A DNA stretch of 64,000 nucleotides from Ciborinia camelliae (taxonomy: Eukaryota; Ascomycota; Leotiomycetes; Helotiales; Sclerotiniaceae): contig JANPYM010000019.1 in the NCBI GenBank assembly GCA_025890175.1, forward strand, positions 275,453 through 339,452, written 5' to 3'. Each line of letters opens with the position of its first letter. The stretch's first letter is position 1. The notes below the pieces were generated by a model. That model was not told where the DNA came from and ran no database searches. It worked only from the letters and a program-made list of their open reading frames with translations. The position numbers and the translations under genes were made by a program. This document shows, one piece after another, positions 40,340-52,239 of this stretch.

Positions 40340-43064
40340 AGAAGAGAGAGGATATCATACTCTTGATAATCTGGAAGGAAACATTTATACAGGACATCTG
40401 TCGAACTTTCGATGCAAGGGTGTCTGCTCTGAAGTTGGCTGTTCCAGAAAGTAACCCTCCCGCGGCTTCGAATTTAGGAAGAGCATTGGTGACCAGACTA
40501 GCAGCTTGCTCCATCCATATAAACATACAAACATATACATAATGGGCAAGGAAAGGAGTCGAGAAATAACCGGGGAGGTTAGCCATGCAGGCAAAGGCGC
40601 ATCCAATAAAGTGTTCTTCGTTAAATCCGAGGGCCCAGCAGAGACCTTGAAGCTTCTTTGTCAAAGTCATCAAAAGACTCTAAAGGAAAACACGTTTTTA
40701 TATAATTCTGCAACACGCAGGGGAATAATAATGGATGGCAACTTTATATGTACAAATAAGAAGAACAGAGATACAGCTCCAGATAATGTTTGCAGTGCTG
40801 CGTCCAGATTGCGATGTCGTATTTGCAGACTTCGAATTTTCCAACTTCAAGCAAAATCCTCTTCTGAATCCCCCACAATCGACAGTCAAAGTATTGGAAT
40901 GATGACGTCTATCTCCAATTCAAAACATCTTGGAGTTATGCTGAAAGCTCGGGCGAGGGACAAGTTCGAGAAAAACAGAGACGGACTAGCTCTTCACGAA
41001 GTACAAGTTCACAATTAGGAGAGCAGGAGAAAGGTAGGAGAAAGAGCACGGCGGGTACAAGCGCAAGCGCTTGAAGCTACTGTTGTGATCGATGATCTGG
41101 ATTCCGAGATTTCACCAAGTTCAAACGAATTAAAATTGTAGAGAATAACAGCCGGCGACATTCATGCCATAAGCGAATCGAAAGCCGCCCAATTGCCATT
41201 CATATGTCATAAGAGCACCATATGATACAAAGAGAGCCTATTATAAAGTTAGAACAACAGCATTATGAATTTTGAAAGCTACATACGCACCAAAGTAAGA
41301 TTTTTTGGGCATAAGCCGTGGAGGTCAGCGATGATCGGCTAATGATCCGTATCCGTTTCCACATATGCATATTAGAGTTGCGAATTTGTGCATCTAAAAT
41401 CCCAACTCCTGATTCTGTAGATGAATACCCATGAGTGACACAACTCCGACCACGTAGAAACTATCGGCCACCGCTTGACCTTGAGATACCCATTTCATTC
41501 GTGAGAACTGCGCTGGCAATGGCAAAAATGCAAATAGAAATTGACGTCATACAGAACGTCATTTCAAGAGTGAATACGAAAAAAACTTACAGATTCGGTT
41601 GAACCATACCATGAAGTAGGTGCCGTTATCTAGTCTGATAGAAATAGTAAGATCTTTTGCTAACAATCTTATTAGTATCATTGATGAAGGTCTCAAATTC
41701 TTAGAGATCTTTTTTTGGTCTCTTTTGCTTTCAACGGCTGAGAAATGATGTTCATGACCTCGAAAAAAGAAGAACGGCAACGATTCCCAGGAAACCACAG
41801 ATATATTTACGCGGATCTTGAATGGCATTGGGGACCAAAGCAAGGGCCAAGCAGAAGGATTCATGACTGAGAAGAACAAAGTACTCGAAAGTCATTTGCT
41901 ACTGAAGCTCGCCAACAAATGATATTCCGGATTCGGCCATGGCGAGACCACAAGTTGGGAAGGCGACACAGGCTGAGGATGAAAGACGCATTCCAGAGAA
42001 GGCAAGATGAAGAAATCAGAGATCGGAAGAGCTGTGGATACATATTTATAGGCAAAATAGCACGACTAAGAATTTCAATTACTCCACATCAGTCGTAAAA
42101 ATATCGATCCCAAGGTCGAAGGAGTGAAAAGAGTAAGCAAATCCAACCCCGGAACTCCAGTTGTTCTTTTTTTCTTGCTCTTGCTCTTGCTCTTTTTCTT
42201 GGGTTTCCGAGAGCTGGGAGCTGAGAGCTGTTGCTGCTTGGTTTTTTTTTTGGTCTGCCGGATTCTGAAATGCAGTATCTTGCTTGGTTCTGTCACCAGT
42301 GTGCAGATCAAGATGCCGTCTCTTTTTTTTGGAATTCTCGTTGAACGTCACAAAAACTCAAGCCCTGGCTCCCCATATTCGTGTCTGACTTTTACCAAGG
42401 GTTGCTACCGCTCACATCGCTCTCCTTACTTTCTTGGCCATGAAAAATAACCCTCTCGCATTTTTAAATACTTTCTAGCTTTTACTCTAGCTTTTTAGCT
42501 TTTATTCTAGCTCTCTAGCTCCTGCCCTAACTCTCTACCTTCTGCCCTAGCTCTTTACAATTTGCTGCGTAATAGTCAATTGGGTGTCTCCAGTTCCAGG
42601 TGGTAAATCTATTCTAACGATATCCCATCATAAGTGACATTCCTTTTCTGCAAAAATAGTGCTGTGCTAAAGGTTAGGGGTTAGGAGCTAGGGGTTAAAA
42701 GCTAAAAACTAGGAGAAAGGAGTTAGACTGAAGATGCGCACCATGTGATCATAGCGGCTGGGAAGGTCTTTGCGCTTTAGCTACCATTGAACGCAACGAT
42801 ATGCAAAAACTCGTTCTCAAGAACTCCGAATTCCGCACCTATCTCGAACTCGAGCCACATATCCGCCGTGCCATTCAATGTTTTGCAGCCTTACGTAACC
42901 ATTTTTGTATTGAGGTCATCCATGGATCTTTCAATGCGCTGAGCAGAATTCTGATCTCACAACCATGACAATTGACAATTGAAACATCAAACATCAAACA
43001 TCAAGCCTCCCAGCCTAATCCACTCCAATCCAATCCAATCCAATCCCATCCAATCAGTTCCCAC
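40340..43064. other. Stretch of unassigned exon-like fragments
   Basis: Several frames look coding without a family. On minus, 41175-41245 reads ALFVSYGALMTYEWQLGGF after a TATAATAG acceptor. On plus, 42801-42968 reads FRTYLELEPHIRRAIQCFA then VIHGSFNAL to a stop. On minus, 42075-42351 reads a Lys/Gln-rich piece. 42660-42725 is a CTAGGGGTTAGGAGCTAG-like low-complexity tract. Confidence 0.35.
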
Positions 43065-43178
43065 ATCGAATTTCCAAGGGAGACTGTCATTAGAGGAGCC
43101 GCTGCATTGAATGCTGCTAAGAGATCTGGAGGAACCATCACCACCGAGAAGAAATTTGCTTCCGAATCTACGATTCTC
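43065..43178 (+). pseudogene. MBF1 (multiprotein-bridging factor 1) N-terminal fragment
   Basis: The frame reads RETVIRGAAALNAAKRSGG then TITTEKKFASEST. The MBF1 N-terminal domain, which links transcription activators to TBP, carries the pattern R-x-VIRG-x-ALNAA-RSG followed by TEKK(Y/F). The helix-turn-helix domain that should follow is absent. A (CCAATC)n run precedes the match and the frame fails 30 bp after it. It is therefore a fragment, not a gene. Confidence 0.7.
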
Positions 43179-43453
43179 ACCATCTCTTTTATAATAATCT
43201 AGATCTTCAGGCTTGTTGACCTTGAGCTTCTGCCACATTTGGACAATTCGTTCGCCCGCATCCAACAGATGTCGTGTCTGACCAGACTAAGGAAAATGGG
43301 CATCGCGACCACCCCATCAGCAAGACATGATTTACGACGTTAACCAGAGATCACAGCCCATTTCGATTCCAAACCAAATAACTTTCCTTTAAAGGATAGT
43401 GGTTCTAAAGTTTGACTGTGAATTTGGATATGAATAAAGGGGTCAGAAAAAAC

Positions 43454-43750
43454 TTAAGAATGTTTCTGGATACTACCTACATCAACAACAACAACAACAA
43501 CAACAACCAAAAAAAATCCACACAACAAAAAATCCACAATCCCACAAGTATTAATTTCCCTTCTCAGCCAAATACCCGCTGGTAGCTTGGCGAAAGCCGC
43601 TTCCTGGCAGATGTTGCGGTGGGACACAACTATCCTCCCTTCCCTCGCCCGTGTTAGGGCCACGTTGAGTCTGTTGAGCTTTCTTAGAGAGAGTAGATGT
43701 AGAGGAAGTGGGGGAAATAGAAAGAGAAGAATCAAGGTGTAATAGATCAA
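43454..43750 (-). pseudogene. SF1 helicase (UPF1/SEN1-like) C-terminal fragment
   Basis: The frame reads KLNRLNVALTRAREGRIVVS then HRNI. RLNVALTRAR-G-IVVG is motif VI of superfamily 1 RNA/DNA helicases of the UPF1/SEN1 type, whose arginines contact ATP. Downstream residues (KLPAGIWLRREINTCGIVDF) fit the region after motif VI. Motifs I-V are not present nearby. Ser/Leu-rich low-complexity sequence precedes the match. Confidence 0.6.
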
Positions 43751-45066
43751 TCAATCATTCATTTGAGAAATTGATTGGATTTTAGTTGGATTCATGTTCC
43801 TTTCCAGCGGGAAGAGGAAGTGTGACAAGGGTATAATGGCTTGGAAGGATATTCAATTCAGCTAATAATCTTTTAGGGTTCCTAAGGACTCTGGATTTCC
43901 AATCTGTCCTTTTGAGAAGGAAAATGTCTGGGTTTATATACAAATTCATATGGCCTGAGAGACGGAATGCTCCCGCCTCTGACATGCTGGTTAAAGTGCT
44001 GTCTTACGTGGCAATCCCACTCTTCGTATTCCTGTGCCGCACTCCGTGCCGTATTCCCGTGGTCATGTGACGTCATGTGACGTTCCCACGTGACAGGAAG
44101 ATAGTTGAATTCGGCAAATGCGGCGGCGGGGGATCGAGGTGGAAAGGGTGGAAAACTTAGGAGACGTCGCTCGAGACTGGATTTAATTGCGTAGATGGAT
44201 TTCTTGTTGTTTGTGTTTGGTTCTTAGCGATAGCCTTAATGGGTCGAAAGACATGTTGTAAGGCGTTGCGGTGGTACCATCATCCAACCAAGTTGCCATT
44301 GCTGCAAGGTAATTAATATCTGGTCTCATCTGAAAAGCACACTGCGAATTTGGTTAGTCTGGCCTTGTCTCTCGCTCTTGCCCACATCGTCATAGTCGCC
44401 AACCTCAATTCCTTCGTTGGCATCAGCTCAACTTCCTCGATAATCTTACTCTTGGTATTGAAAAGAGGCACCCGCCACTGCCATCCATCCCTACGTGCCA
44501 TACATAACCAGAAAATCTGTACCCCGTACTCTTGAATGTATCCGTTTGGGATTGCCTAAAATAATGCTAAGCCTTCCCCAGGAATCCTTTTAATCAACCC
44601 ATCTTTCCTCTTGGAATCCGCTGTTGTCATAGATGTACTCGTATCCATGTGGCTTTTTTAAAAAAAAAAGTAAAACTAAAAATAAAACTAAAAATAAAGC
44701 TAAGCTTTAATGTATTTATTCCCCGAAACTCAAGAAATGATTCCCTTGGTTGGAATCACTTGGTGTGATTATGATGATGTTAATACAAACAAACTTAATA
44801 AGATATGATGACTAATTAATCCGAATATTTGGTAAATTCAATTACCGAGGAAGGGAAATAGTGTTGGGGTCCAATAGGCAATCATTAATGCAACACGATG
44901 CCCGAAATTCTCCTAGGAACGAAATATCAACACAAACAATGAGGTTTTGCGACGGATTCCCAGTATCGACCTCCATATGACTCCTTTGATCACAGGCGAT
45001 GATGGAACGACCACTCGGTTTTTAGTCTTTGTACGCAGATATGGCCATGACTTTATGCGAGTATGC
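43751..45066. other. Stretch with unassigned fragments
   Basis: Minus-strand pieces at 43882-44076 (SAAQEYEEWDCHVRQHFNQH) and 44313-44501 (NTKSKIIEEVELMPTKELRL) look protein-like without a family. 44640-44710 is an AAAACTAAAAATAAA low-complexity tract. Confidence 0.35.
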
Positions 45067-45273
45067 CTATAAGCTTGTCCGACCTGATGTCAAGAATCTA
45101 GGAATCGATGTTGGAAGAATGAAGGTGAATTCCTCGCGCGGTTGACGAAGGATACCTCTGATCGCAGATTTCTCACGGACAGGCTTTTCCTCGGCCTTGA
45201 CTGTTGGTCGCGAGATATCTTCAGCTTCTTCTCGACGTACTGTTGATGAATGAATTGGGATTTGACTCTTCAA
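45067..45273 (-). pseudogene. DUF8035-like fungal protein fragment
   Basis: The frame reads VRREEAEDISRPTVKAEEKP, then SAIRGILRQPREEF. A KGIL(R/K)PPRE-F-PEDP pattern is typical of a family of fungal disordered proteins that I recall as DUF8035. Similarity ends after REEF. The family has no established function. It overlaps the start of another fragment on the opposite strand. Confidence 0.4.
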
Positions 45274-45299
45274 GAGCTAGTTTACTGACAGTTTTCCAG

Positions 45300-45446
45300 G
45301 ATTTGTACTTCGAAACTGTTCCTGCTTCCCGCTTGGATGGCGTGCCATCGAAAAAGAAAACTCAGAAGAGAAGAAAGGCTATACCTGCCGGTATATACAT
45401 CTCAAAAGGAGCACCAAAGTGTATTGAACATTTTGAATCTTGGTGA
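45300..45446 (+). pseudogene. DUF4112-type protein N-terminal fragment
   Basis: After a good acceptor (CTGACAGTTTTCCAG) the exon reads DLYFETVPASRLDGVPSKKK then RRKAIPAG. Fungal DUF4112 proteins carry DPYFE-VP-ASRL-G-x-KKxxKRRKALPPG just before their small membrane domain. The expected membrane domain is missing, and the frame ends in unrelated residues. The kept splice acceptor again shows genomic DNA origin. Confidence 0.5.
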
Positions 45447-46140
45447 AAAGCGGAACTCAGTTATAAGAGAGTTCATTTGATCTTCATATCTTTGTTTGTT
45501 TAAACGAGGTTCAGGTTTTGATTGCTCCAGAACAGCGCTTGCCATCCAGTGAAATTACTCCCCTTAATTTGAGAGAAGCGGATCTTGATTCTTGACAAGG
45601 ACCAGGTGAATGAGCACCAGTGACAAAAGGCCCGCCTCACCCGCATTTCTAAGGTACCTCCCGCATTTTGACATCACCAAACGTCAAAGTCATCAATCAT
45701 AATCATAGCACACCGACGACACTTGATGATTATTGAAAGTATTTAAATTTCACACTGTATTATTTATATCGCATATATCGATGAACAGGTACAAATACCC
45801 TACGGATACAGCAACTTCTAACCTGAAAGCTCTCACTATATACCTAGTAGGTACTTGAAAGGCAGAATCTAGGTAGGTACCGTATCGCTAGTGGCTCTCG
45901 GAAATGCTTTCCGCCCGCAAGAAACTGGAGGTGTTTGGCCAGCTCTTGCAATACAACGAGTGTCTGTCATATCGTCGCTGCGTCTAAAGTTAAGAAAGCC
46001 TTGCATTATTGATTCGGGGAGTCCCGCAATCGCTGAAAGACAGTAGAAGAGTTAGAGATTGGACCAATTGGTCGAGGAAAGAAAAGCCTGGGGTAGATGC
46101 CGATCCTACCGATACTGACTGTAGAAACTCATGTACGATT
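45447..46140. other. Non-coding stretch
   Basis: No gene is recognised. A CTAGTAGGTACTTG / CTAGGTAGGTACC repeat lies near 45845-45880. Confidence 0.4.
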
Positions 46141-46296
46141 TATACCTGTACTGCCGATAAGAAACGTAATATCATCCTCGTCGGCCATGATGTCGATGCT
46201 GATATTCGTTTCCTCCGTCAAATTGGCTACGAAATCAATAATCTCCAACTTCATGAAGGTTGTGACACTACTCTCATCACGTACGCCCAACTTTGA
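46141..46296 (+). pseudogene. Gfd2/YDR514C-like RNase H-fold domain fragment
   Basis: The frame reads KKRNIILVGHDVDADIRFLR, then QIGYEINNLQLHE and a displaced CDTTL. Gfd2/YDR514C-type proteins have a DEDD-nuclease-like fold with N(V/I)ILVGHD---DI-FL---GYD and then a DTA motif, which this resembles, including the GHD acidic position. About 45 residues are present before the frame stops. No upstream domain is nearby. Confidence 0.5.
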
Positions 46297-46524
46297 AGCT
46301 GTCCGTCCATATCAATTTGCTCTAGATTCTGCGAAGTTTTTTCGAAAAATCTCGTAGTTCTCGAAAGTTATAAGAACGAACAATCCATTTGGCAGGCGGC
46401 TCTACCTCAGTCTCAGTGGCAACCACTCCAGTAACAGAACTTGAAACTTTCTTCGAACGCTTGTCTGGTGAGATGTATAGCCACAGGAGTGGCTTCCATA
46501 CGTTCGATCTCAGATCTTCGGATG

Positions 46525-46601
46525 ATATATGTATCGCGCGAGCACAATCAGATCGATGTTGTTCTCCTTGACCAGTTCCAAGATCTTGCCTTCCTGCTCC
46601 G
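46525..46601 (-). pseudogene. Formyltetrahydrofolate deformylase (PurU)-like exon fragment
   Basis: After an acceptor (TTTCTTCCAG) the minus strand reads EQEGKILELVKENNIDLIVL then ARYI. PurU-type enzymes, which release formate from 10-formyltetrahydrofolate, have (I/L)L-L---NIDL(I/V)VLARYMQ(I/V)LS before their active-site region. An upstream exon-like piece (KGMVLVVNEK with a GTAAGT donor near 46650) could be linked. The catalytic part is missing. The match is short, so another family is possible. Confidence 0.45.
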
Positions 46602-47329
46602 CTGGAAGAAATCAATATAGGGATCTTGGGACGGAAAAGAAAACTTACTTCTCATTAACAACCAGAACCATTCCCTTCTGACAATGCTTCGCCTGACTAC
46701 AGTAAAACCACATGGGTGTGGCTACTTTCGTTTAGAAGATAGCGCCCTTCGGAGTAAGACCACACTGAATACTGCCGTTGTGAGAATCTACGTCATGAGA
46801 TCAGCAATTGAACTCTCCTTATATAAAATCGGCAGAACCAACCTCAACAGCTTGAGCAAGGTATGCTTCAAGATCCGGTGCTTCCTGTCGCTTCTGTTCA
46901 TGGCTTTACAAAATTCTCATGATGATTTCGGTTCCTAAAGCAACACTTCAAAAGCAGAGAGATCAGTCAGTGTCGACTAGATATCTACAAAACCATCTCT
47001 AACCTCCATCCACAATGAACTCGAACATTTGTTGATGGATGTCTGGTACGTACGTATTTACATCGTACAGTCGTACTCTATGAAAAGAAAGCTTATGCGG
47101 TTCGTTAGGTTTGTGACAAGTGTGATCCTTATCTCTTTTAGGGTAGGTACTAGTCTATTACCAAATCAAAGCAAGCGGGTAACGTATAGTATAGGGCGGC
47201 TTGATTTTTGGAATACACTTGAAGTTTTTATATTGGATGAGACGATATTAAGGAAACTCGATGTTTTCTATTATAAGATACTTTCTTTTTAACCAATTAA
47301 TTCGATATTATACGCATGCATCTCAAACA
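46602..47329. other. Stretch without recognised genes
   Basis: Short frames only. 47000-47290 carries GTACGTACG and AT-biased sequence. Confidence 0.4.
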
Positions 47330-47560
47330 GTCAATCTAAATGTAGAATAATGTATAAGAGTCCATCAAGATGGACTGAAAAAAAGCACCGAAGGCGCCAC
47401 GCTCATCGCGCCGCGGGGATTAAAATAGCTTTTCCCATCTTCATCGACACCGCGATCGATACAACTTTTCCGATCCATTCCCCTATCCATCGCTTTCTCC
47501 ATCGCACAAATATACGCAACATCGGTTCAAAAAAGCGATCCGAACGGGCCCTAATTGTCT
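47330..47560. other. Repeat-like segment with transposon-end motif
   Basis: A perfect hairpin AGTCCATC-AA-GATGGACT (about 47359-47376) and a GC-rich GCGCCGCGGGG patch precede AAAAAAGCGATCCGAACGGG (about 47527-47546), followed by CCCTAATTG. The last motif resembles ATCGATCCGAACAGGCCCTT at 36049, suggesting the end of a shared mobile element. No matching left terminus found. Confidence 0.35.
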
Positions 47561-47833
47561 GATTGTCCGATTGTGTAATCGCCAAAGAAAGATCCGATAC
47601 AAAGCGGGATTGCATTTTTAGCAGCCTCACGATTTTCACGAGCTATTTCTGCTTTATCGACGCCAGTTAGTTTCATGCCACCTTTTGGAATTAGTATAAA
47701 AATTCTGGAAATTGTTGAGACTCACCGCGAAAAAGACGGATGTTAGGAGAATGCCCCCCATCCTACTCATCTCACGATCCTCAAACCATAAATCTACCTT
47801 CCGTGCCCACTGCAGACCCCCCACCCATCCATC

Positions 47834-48118
47834 ATGAGCGAGTCCTGCCTCCTTTGCCTCTTGTGTTTGCAGAGGCGAAAGTTACGTCCGGATAATAATG
47901 TTGCAGCATCTCTCAAGTTTCCTCGAGTGCCACCTAACTCATTTGTCTCATCCCAGCCTCAACCATGGTCTGCGACAAGCTCAATCCAATCAACCTTTTC
48001 TACTGCGGATCTTATCCGTGCTTTGGAAATTATGGAAGAAGAGAAATTGACTGAGAGAGCCGAGAAATTGGGTAATGTTTTGAGAAAGGGATTAGAGGAT
48101 TTGAAGAGCCAATACTAA
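47834..48118 (+). pseudogene. Class III aminotransferase fragment (ornithine aminotransferase-like)
   Basis: The second half of the frame reads STADLIRALEIMEEEKLTER then AEKLGNVLRKGLEDL. This resembles the C-terminal small-domain helix of PLP-dependent class III aminotransferases (A--AL-(I/V)(I/M)EEE-L-ERA--LG---R--L). Residues before it are unlike the family and the frame stops directly after. The PLP lysine region is not present. The assignment within class III is uncertain. Confidence 0.45.
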
Positions 48119-48374
48119 TATTCATCATCTAGGCCGTAGGATTGGCTTGGCTTGGTCAGGCATGTGTCACGGACGCACAAGTAAGCTCGACATCTTCCGG
48201 TAACGAAACTGTGTAAATCTTCAAGTTATCGGGATGATAGATAGCACAAATTAAATCTACTGTGCGAGCACCGCCCATCGAGTTTGAAAACCATGTTTGG
48301 ATCATATCAAACTTCACCCAGTCGAATGCATCAGAGGCGGTAGTTAGCTATGATTTCATCTCTAACCCAATTGG

Positions 48375-48741
48375 TCAAGTCGCTCGTGGTATTGCATGGA
48401 CAAGCAGTGAGTCGGAGCCCTCCAGATCCAGATGTTGTATGAAAACATGGTCCTTTCCCTGCACTGCGAGAATGCAAGTTCTAGGCCTGCAAAAGAACAT
48501 ACTGTGGAGTATCGGGACCAAGCAAAGTAACCAAACGAGCTTCTTCATCAACATCATCAATTTCATCATCGCTATCCTCATGGTCTACACACCGATGACG
48601 CGAAAAACAGAGTATTGAAAGCGAATAATAAAATTTCGCGACACAGAAGTGAGGAAAGTTGGAGCGAAGAAGTTGGTAACCCCAAGTGAAATTTGATCCT
48701 GGGCGCTCGAGAAATGGAAGGTCCACGTTCTCTCTGAGCAA
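48375..48741 (-). pseudogene. Unrecognised gene remnant split over two frames
   Basis: One frame ends EIDDVDEEARLVTLLGPDTP then QYVLLQ and stops. Another frame continues ILAVQGKDHVFIQHLDLEGS then DSLLVHAIP. The two pieces lie end to end and look like one protein interrupted by a frameshift or small intron. I cannot name it. Confidence 0.35.
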
Positions 48742-49069
48742 ACTTGATCAAAATTAAGATAGGGTAATGGATTTTTAATCAAGTGCGATGGCGACGAGGG
48801 CTTCTGCTTCGCAAAATATAATTTTCCACCAGTATCCTTGATCTGTTGAACCATCTCGGTAAACTTGTCCTTTTCATATGTTTGTAGTTTCTTAAACTCT
48901 TCGACAGAGGTGATGTCGAGCTTGAATTTATATCATATAATAAACCCATCTACCACAGAAACGAAACGAAAGCGAGACAAGACGAAGACGAAGACGAAGA
49001 AGAAATTCAGATGGACTTGACAATCGTATAATCGTATACTCGTATAATACCAAGATGCCTTTGAAGTAC

Positions 49070-49260
49070 CATTTGGACGTGGGGAGTCTAAATTTGGATT
49101 AGATCCTGCCCTGGGAACAGGCTTTCTAGTTTTTGGTTCAGCAAAACCTTCTCGAGTGCTCTTTGATCGGCCTAGAGTGTCTGCGTCAAAGGGGTTGAAC
49201 TTTTCTCTTGCTTCAAGAAGGACATTCGAGAGGAGTTTTCTGTCTTAATTTCAACGGCGA
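49070..49260 (-). pseudogene. Unrecognised exon fragment
   Basis: The frame is open without an ATG and reads LLSNVLLEAREKFNPFDADT then TRKPVPRAGSNPNLD. It looks like a disordered part of a real protein; family unknown. An (AAGACG)n run lies just left at 48975-49000. Confidence 0.3.
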
Positions 49261-49744
49261 TGGATCACTTCTAGCAAGCGCGAGTACAACAATTGAAAAT
49301 ATCTTTTTCAATTCATCTCAAGCCCAAACTCATCACTTATCGATTTTGTGGCTCTGATTGATGGCGTGAAAAGGCTCACAAGTCGTTCGAGAGTTTGTAC
49401 CACACAGCACACAACTGTAGGTAGAAGTAATACTTAAAAATTAAAGCGATATAAAAAAATAAGATATTAAAAATAGTTGGAACCGAAATTGGAGCCTTTG
49501 GAGGACGAATTGAACCTCGAGTCTGTCGCTCCACGCACACCTTCGCCTCTGCAGCACGAAGCTCCCGACTCGTTTCGTTGGTTGAATCGGCTATTGGAAA
49601 ATAAAACATGACCACTTCATCTTTCTTAATTCTGTATGTTAACAAAGAAAACACACAATTGGGAATAGTCAAAAAATACTTGGCTTTGATTTGTCCAATA
49701 AAACCTACCTATGTGTAGATCGGATCATCTTCAAGTTGTATGAT

Positions 49745-49928
49745 ATGATATACATAGTTTGAGATATCTGCTATTGAGAGTTGCAATAAGCGCATCCTTG
49801 AAGCCTCTGACCTTGGATCCTGACCCACAGATGATCAAAGAGTCCCAAGCATCTTGGCGTCTAGAAATCTCGTCGACAGATGTCATTTCCATCAATACCG
49901 ATCCTCTCATGGAAACTAAACATAGCAT
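49745..49928 (-). pseudogene. Actin-related protein fragment (Arp9-like, SWI/SNF and RSC subunit)
   Basis: The frame reads RRQDAWDSLIICGSGSKVRG then FKDALIATLNSRYL. Arp9-type fungal actin-related proteins carry R-(E)AWD-(L/I)(I/V)V-G-GSKV(R/K)GF--AL--TL in the nucleotide-fold C-terminal half. The first half of the frame may be out of register. A second frame continues to 50058. Only about 50 residues remain, with no start and no C-terminus. Confidence 0.55.
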
Positions 49929-50286
49929 AAGACTCCCACGATGGCATATCCGAATAACATGGATTACGGACCAAATACAAGGCTGCCACTGTCGTTTTTT
50001 TGGATTTATCGACAGCCGGAAAGGATGAAGAAGGGTAATACCAACAACCTATGATCACAACACGGATTTAACTGACTTTTTATAGCAAGCCGGCGGAATA
50101 TTGGTTCGGGAAAGCAATCTTGATGCTCTTGTAGAATTGTATTCGGGGCTCGGAAGCATCAAAGACCCTCATGCGGAGTTCCTAGTGAGAGAACAGAAAA
50201 GCATCAAGAGGGAGAGGTTAGATTCGAGGTCCTAGCGTCATGTCTGAATACTACGATAACGTAATTGAAACCATCGAATCCCGCAG
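49929..50286. other. Junction stretch between two fragments
   Basis: A minus frame to 50058 reads AVDKSKKTTVAALYLVRNP; not recognised. Otherwise no gene. Confidence 0.3.
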
Positions 50287-50613
50287 ATGCAGCGACGTTC
50301 CCGGCTTTTGAGGTGCAGATGTGGTGACAGCCGAGTTTGTGGGCACGAAGCCACTAAGCAAATTGAGATCTCGGCCGTCGCAGATCTCATCGTCATCTCG
50401 CCCATGACACGTACCATCCAGACTGCCATGAACGCCTTCCCATCGAGATTTTCCGCATCGGATCCGGATATGATGTCGCCTACGCCAAAGGAGAGACGGG
50501 ATGATGCGGGTCTCTTTTTCTTTTTAAAAGATGTAGTTTTGGCTTCGATAATTGATCCGAGTGATAGAGGGGAATTGAGACAATCGAATCTACCTATAAA
50601 CCTAGGTAGGTAG
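50287..50613 (+). pseudogene. Phosphoglycerate mutase-like (histidine phosphatase) fragment
   Basis: The frame contains KQIEISAVADLIVISPMTRT then IQTAMNAFPS. (A)DLIVVSP-TRTIQTA is the strongly conserved second segment of fungal histidine-phosphatase (phosphoglycerate-mutase-like) proteins, with the catalytic-pocket arginine in TRT. The RHGE motif that should lie upstream is not found, and the reading frame before the match is disrupted. It is head-to-tail opposite the Arp9-like fragment. Confidence 0.6.
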
Positions 50614-50660
50614 GTAGGTCGCTTTCGCGGTTTTCGTGTCTTAATCGTAGGTAGGTAGTG
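50595..50660. repeat. CCTAGGTAGGTAGG microsatellite
   Basis: Palindromic CCTAGG with GTAGG extensions, repeated at 50602-50620 and 50649-50658; the same family appears near 10690, 11107, 12187, 13575 and 45870. Confidence 0.8.
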
Positions 50661-52239
50661 ATTTGATTATCGGCCGAGATTTTCCCCCCAGAGTATTCAG
50701 GCGATTCATTCCTCCAACCCACCGATCCGCTCTTCACCACTCTTCAACATGTAGTCGGCTTTTAATCGAGGATTTTCTCCCAGGATTTTCTCGCAGACGA
50801 TTGGCATTTCAGTTCATGATGATGCTTTTTTAAATGCGCATGATCCCCAAAAACCATCATTGCTTGTGATGCAACTGTGCAGTTCAAAGCATATCGAAAT
50901 CTTTCTGTACGATTTCCCCATCTCATCACTCTCCTCTTCCTACCCAATGCGCTAACCCCTCTTCTTCCTATTTTTTCATTCATCGTGATTCATCATCCAT
51001 CATTCGTGAACCTTCCTACGTACTGAGAGGTCGGGAGTTTTATATTAAGTGGGAAAGGGATGGTTTCATTCATAACTAGCTAAACTAAATTATTTATACT
51101 ACTAGAATGAGGGAATGATTATGTAACTGATGACACATCATACCTGTCTCCACAGTACGTACAGCTTTCCCTAAACTGTCACAATGATAGCGGCAGCAGC
51201 GATATACCACGCGGCAGATAAAATAATGACACCCATTTACTCAAATGGCTTGGGCTTCTGTATTTACTCAAGATCAAAGCAAGATAATGAGCGCGTAGCC
51301 GAGCGTCACCGTCTCTCCCTTTCTTCCAACTCGGGTTCCGGCCAGATGCTTGGGAATCTAGGATTAGATTTTGGTTCGCTTCTGATCGTTTGGCAGATTT
51401 GGAACTGCGAGGGTGATGAGGAAAACGTACTCAATCAAACGCTTGTGGATTCTCATCTCGAAGCAATCCCAGGTCTTGGAACCTATAATACTGTGCTAAA
51501 TAGACCAATTGACAAGATCCAGATCCAGATCCAGGTTCAAAACACCAACTAACCACCTTTCCAATCAGCACTGCAGAAACTTTTCATCTCTGCTTTCGAC
51601 ATTAACCAATTCTCACCTCTAATAAAGGTAAGCAGACATGGCATGGGTTTTGAAGAATTTTTTACTAAGACTGTGAATAGTTCCTGAGCAAATCCTGGAG
51701 CTTTTCCCTTTACCGGATCAGCACCATCATTACTACAGAAGATCGTGAGTTGTTCGCTCGAAGCATGGAGTCGATTGGCGAGAAATGCGCTAAACATCCT
51801 CAGGACAAAAGACGAAAACAATAGATGGAAATGTGAACAATCTCAATAATGTTGCGCCCGAAAATGCCGTGGCAGCAGTAAACAAGAGAAAGGAACCATG
51901 CCATGCCATGCATCCAACTCAATAATTACCACCCCACTTCCTAATTTCCACAAATGTGAATTTCACTTTCGCATCCTCTTCCTATACAAATATGTTTGCT
52001 TAAAATATGATGCCCTTGCCTTTATATTCGAATCCCATCCAATCCAACCCAACACTGACGACGATCCCGATAGTTAATCAGCTGTTCACTACAATCAATT
52101 GAAATTCGGCGAGGACGTTCAATTGATTGGCATTCACATTTGCTATCCCCTGAATAATGCCGCATGGAATAAGGATTCCAAGTACCAACAACCTATTTCC
52201 AAATCACAGACTTCCCCAACGAAAGAAGTAAACAAGAGC
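50661..52239. other. Stretch with unassigned short ORFs
   Basis: 51184-51552 on + (122 codons, ATG) reads MIAAAAIYHAADKIMTPIYS and later HLEAIPGLGTYNTV; no family. 51549-51821 on minus is similarly unassigned. I see no definite gene. Confidence 0.3.
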
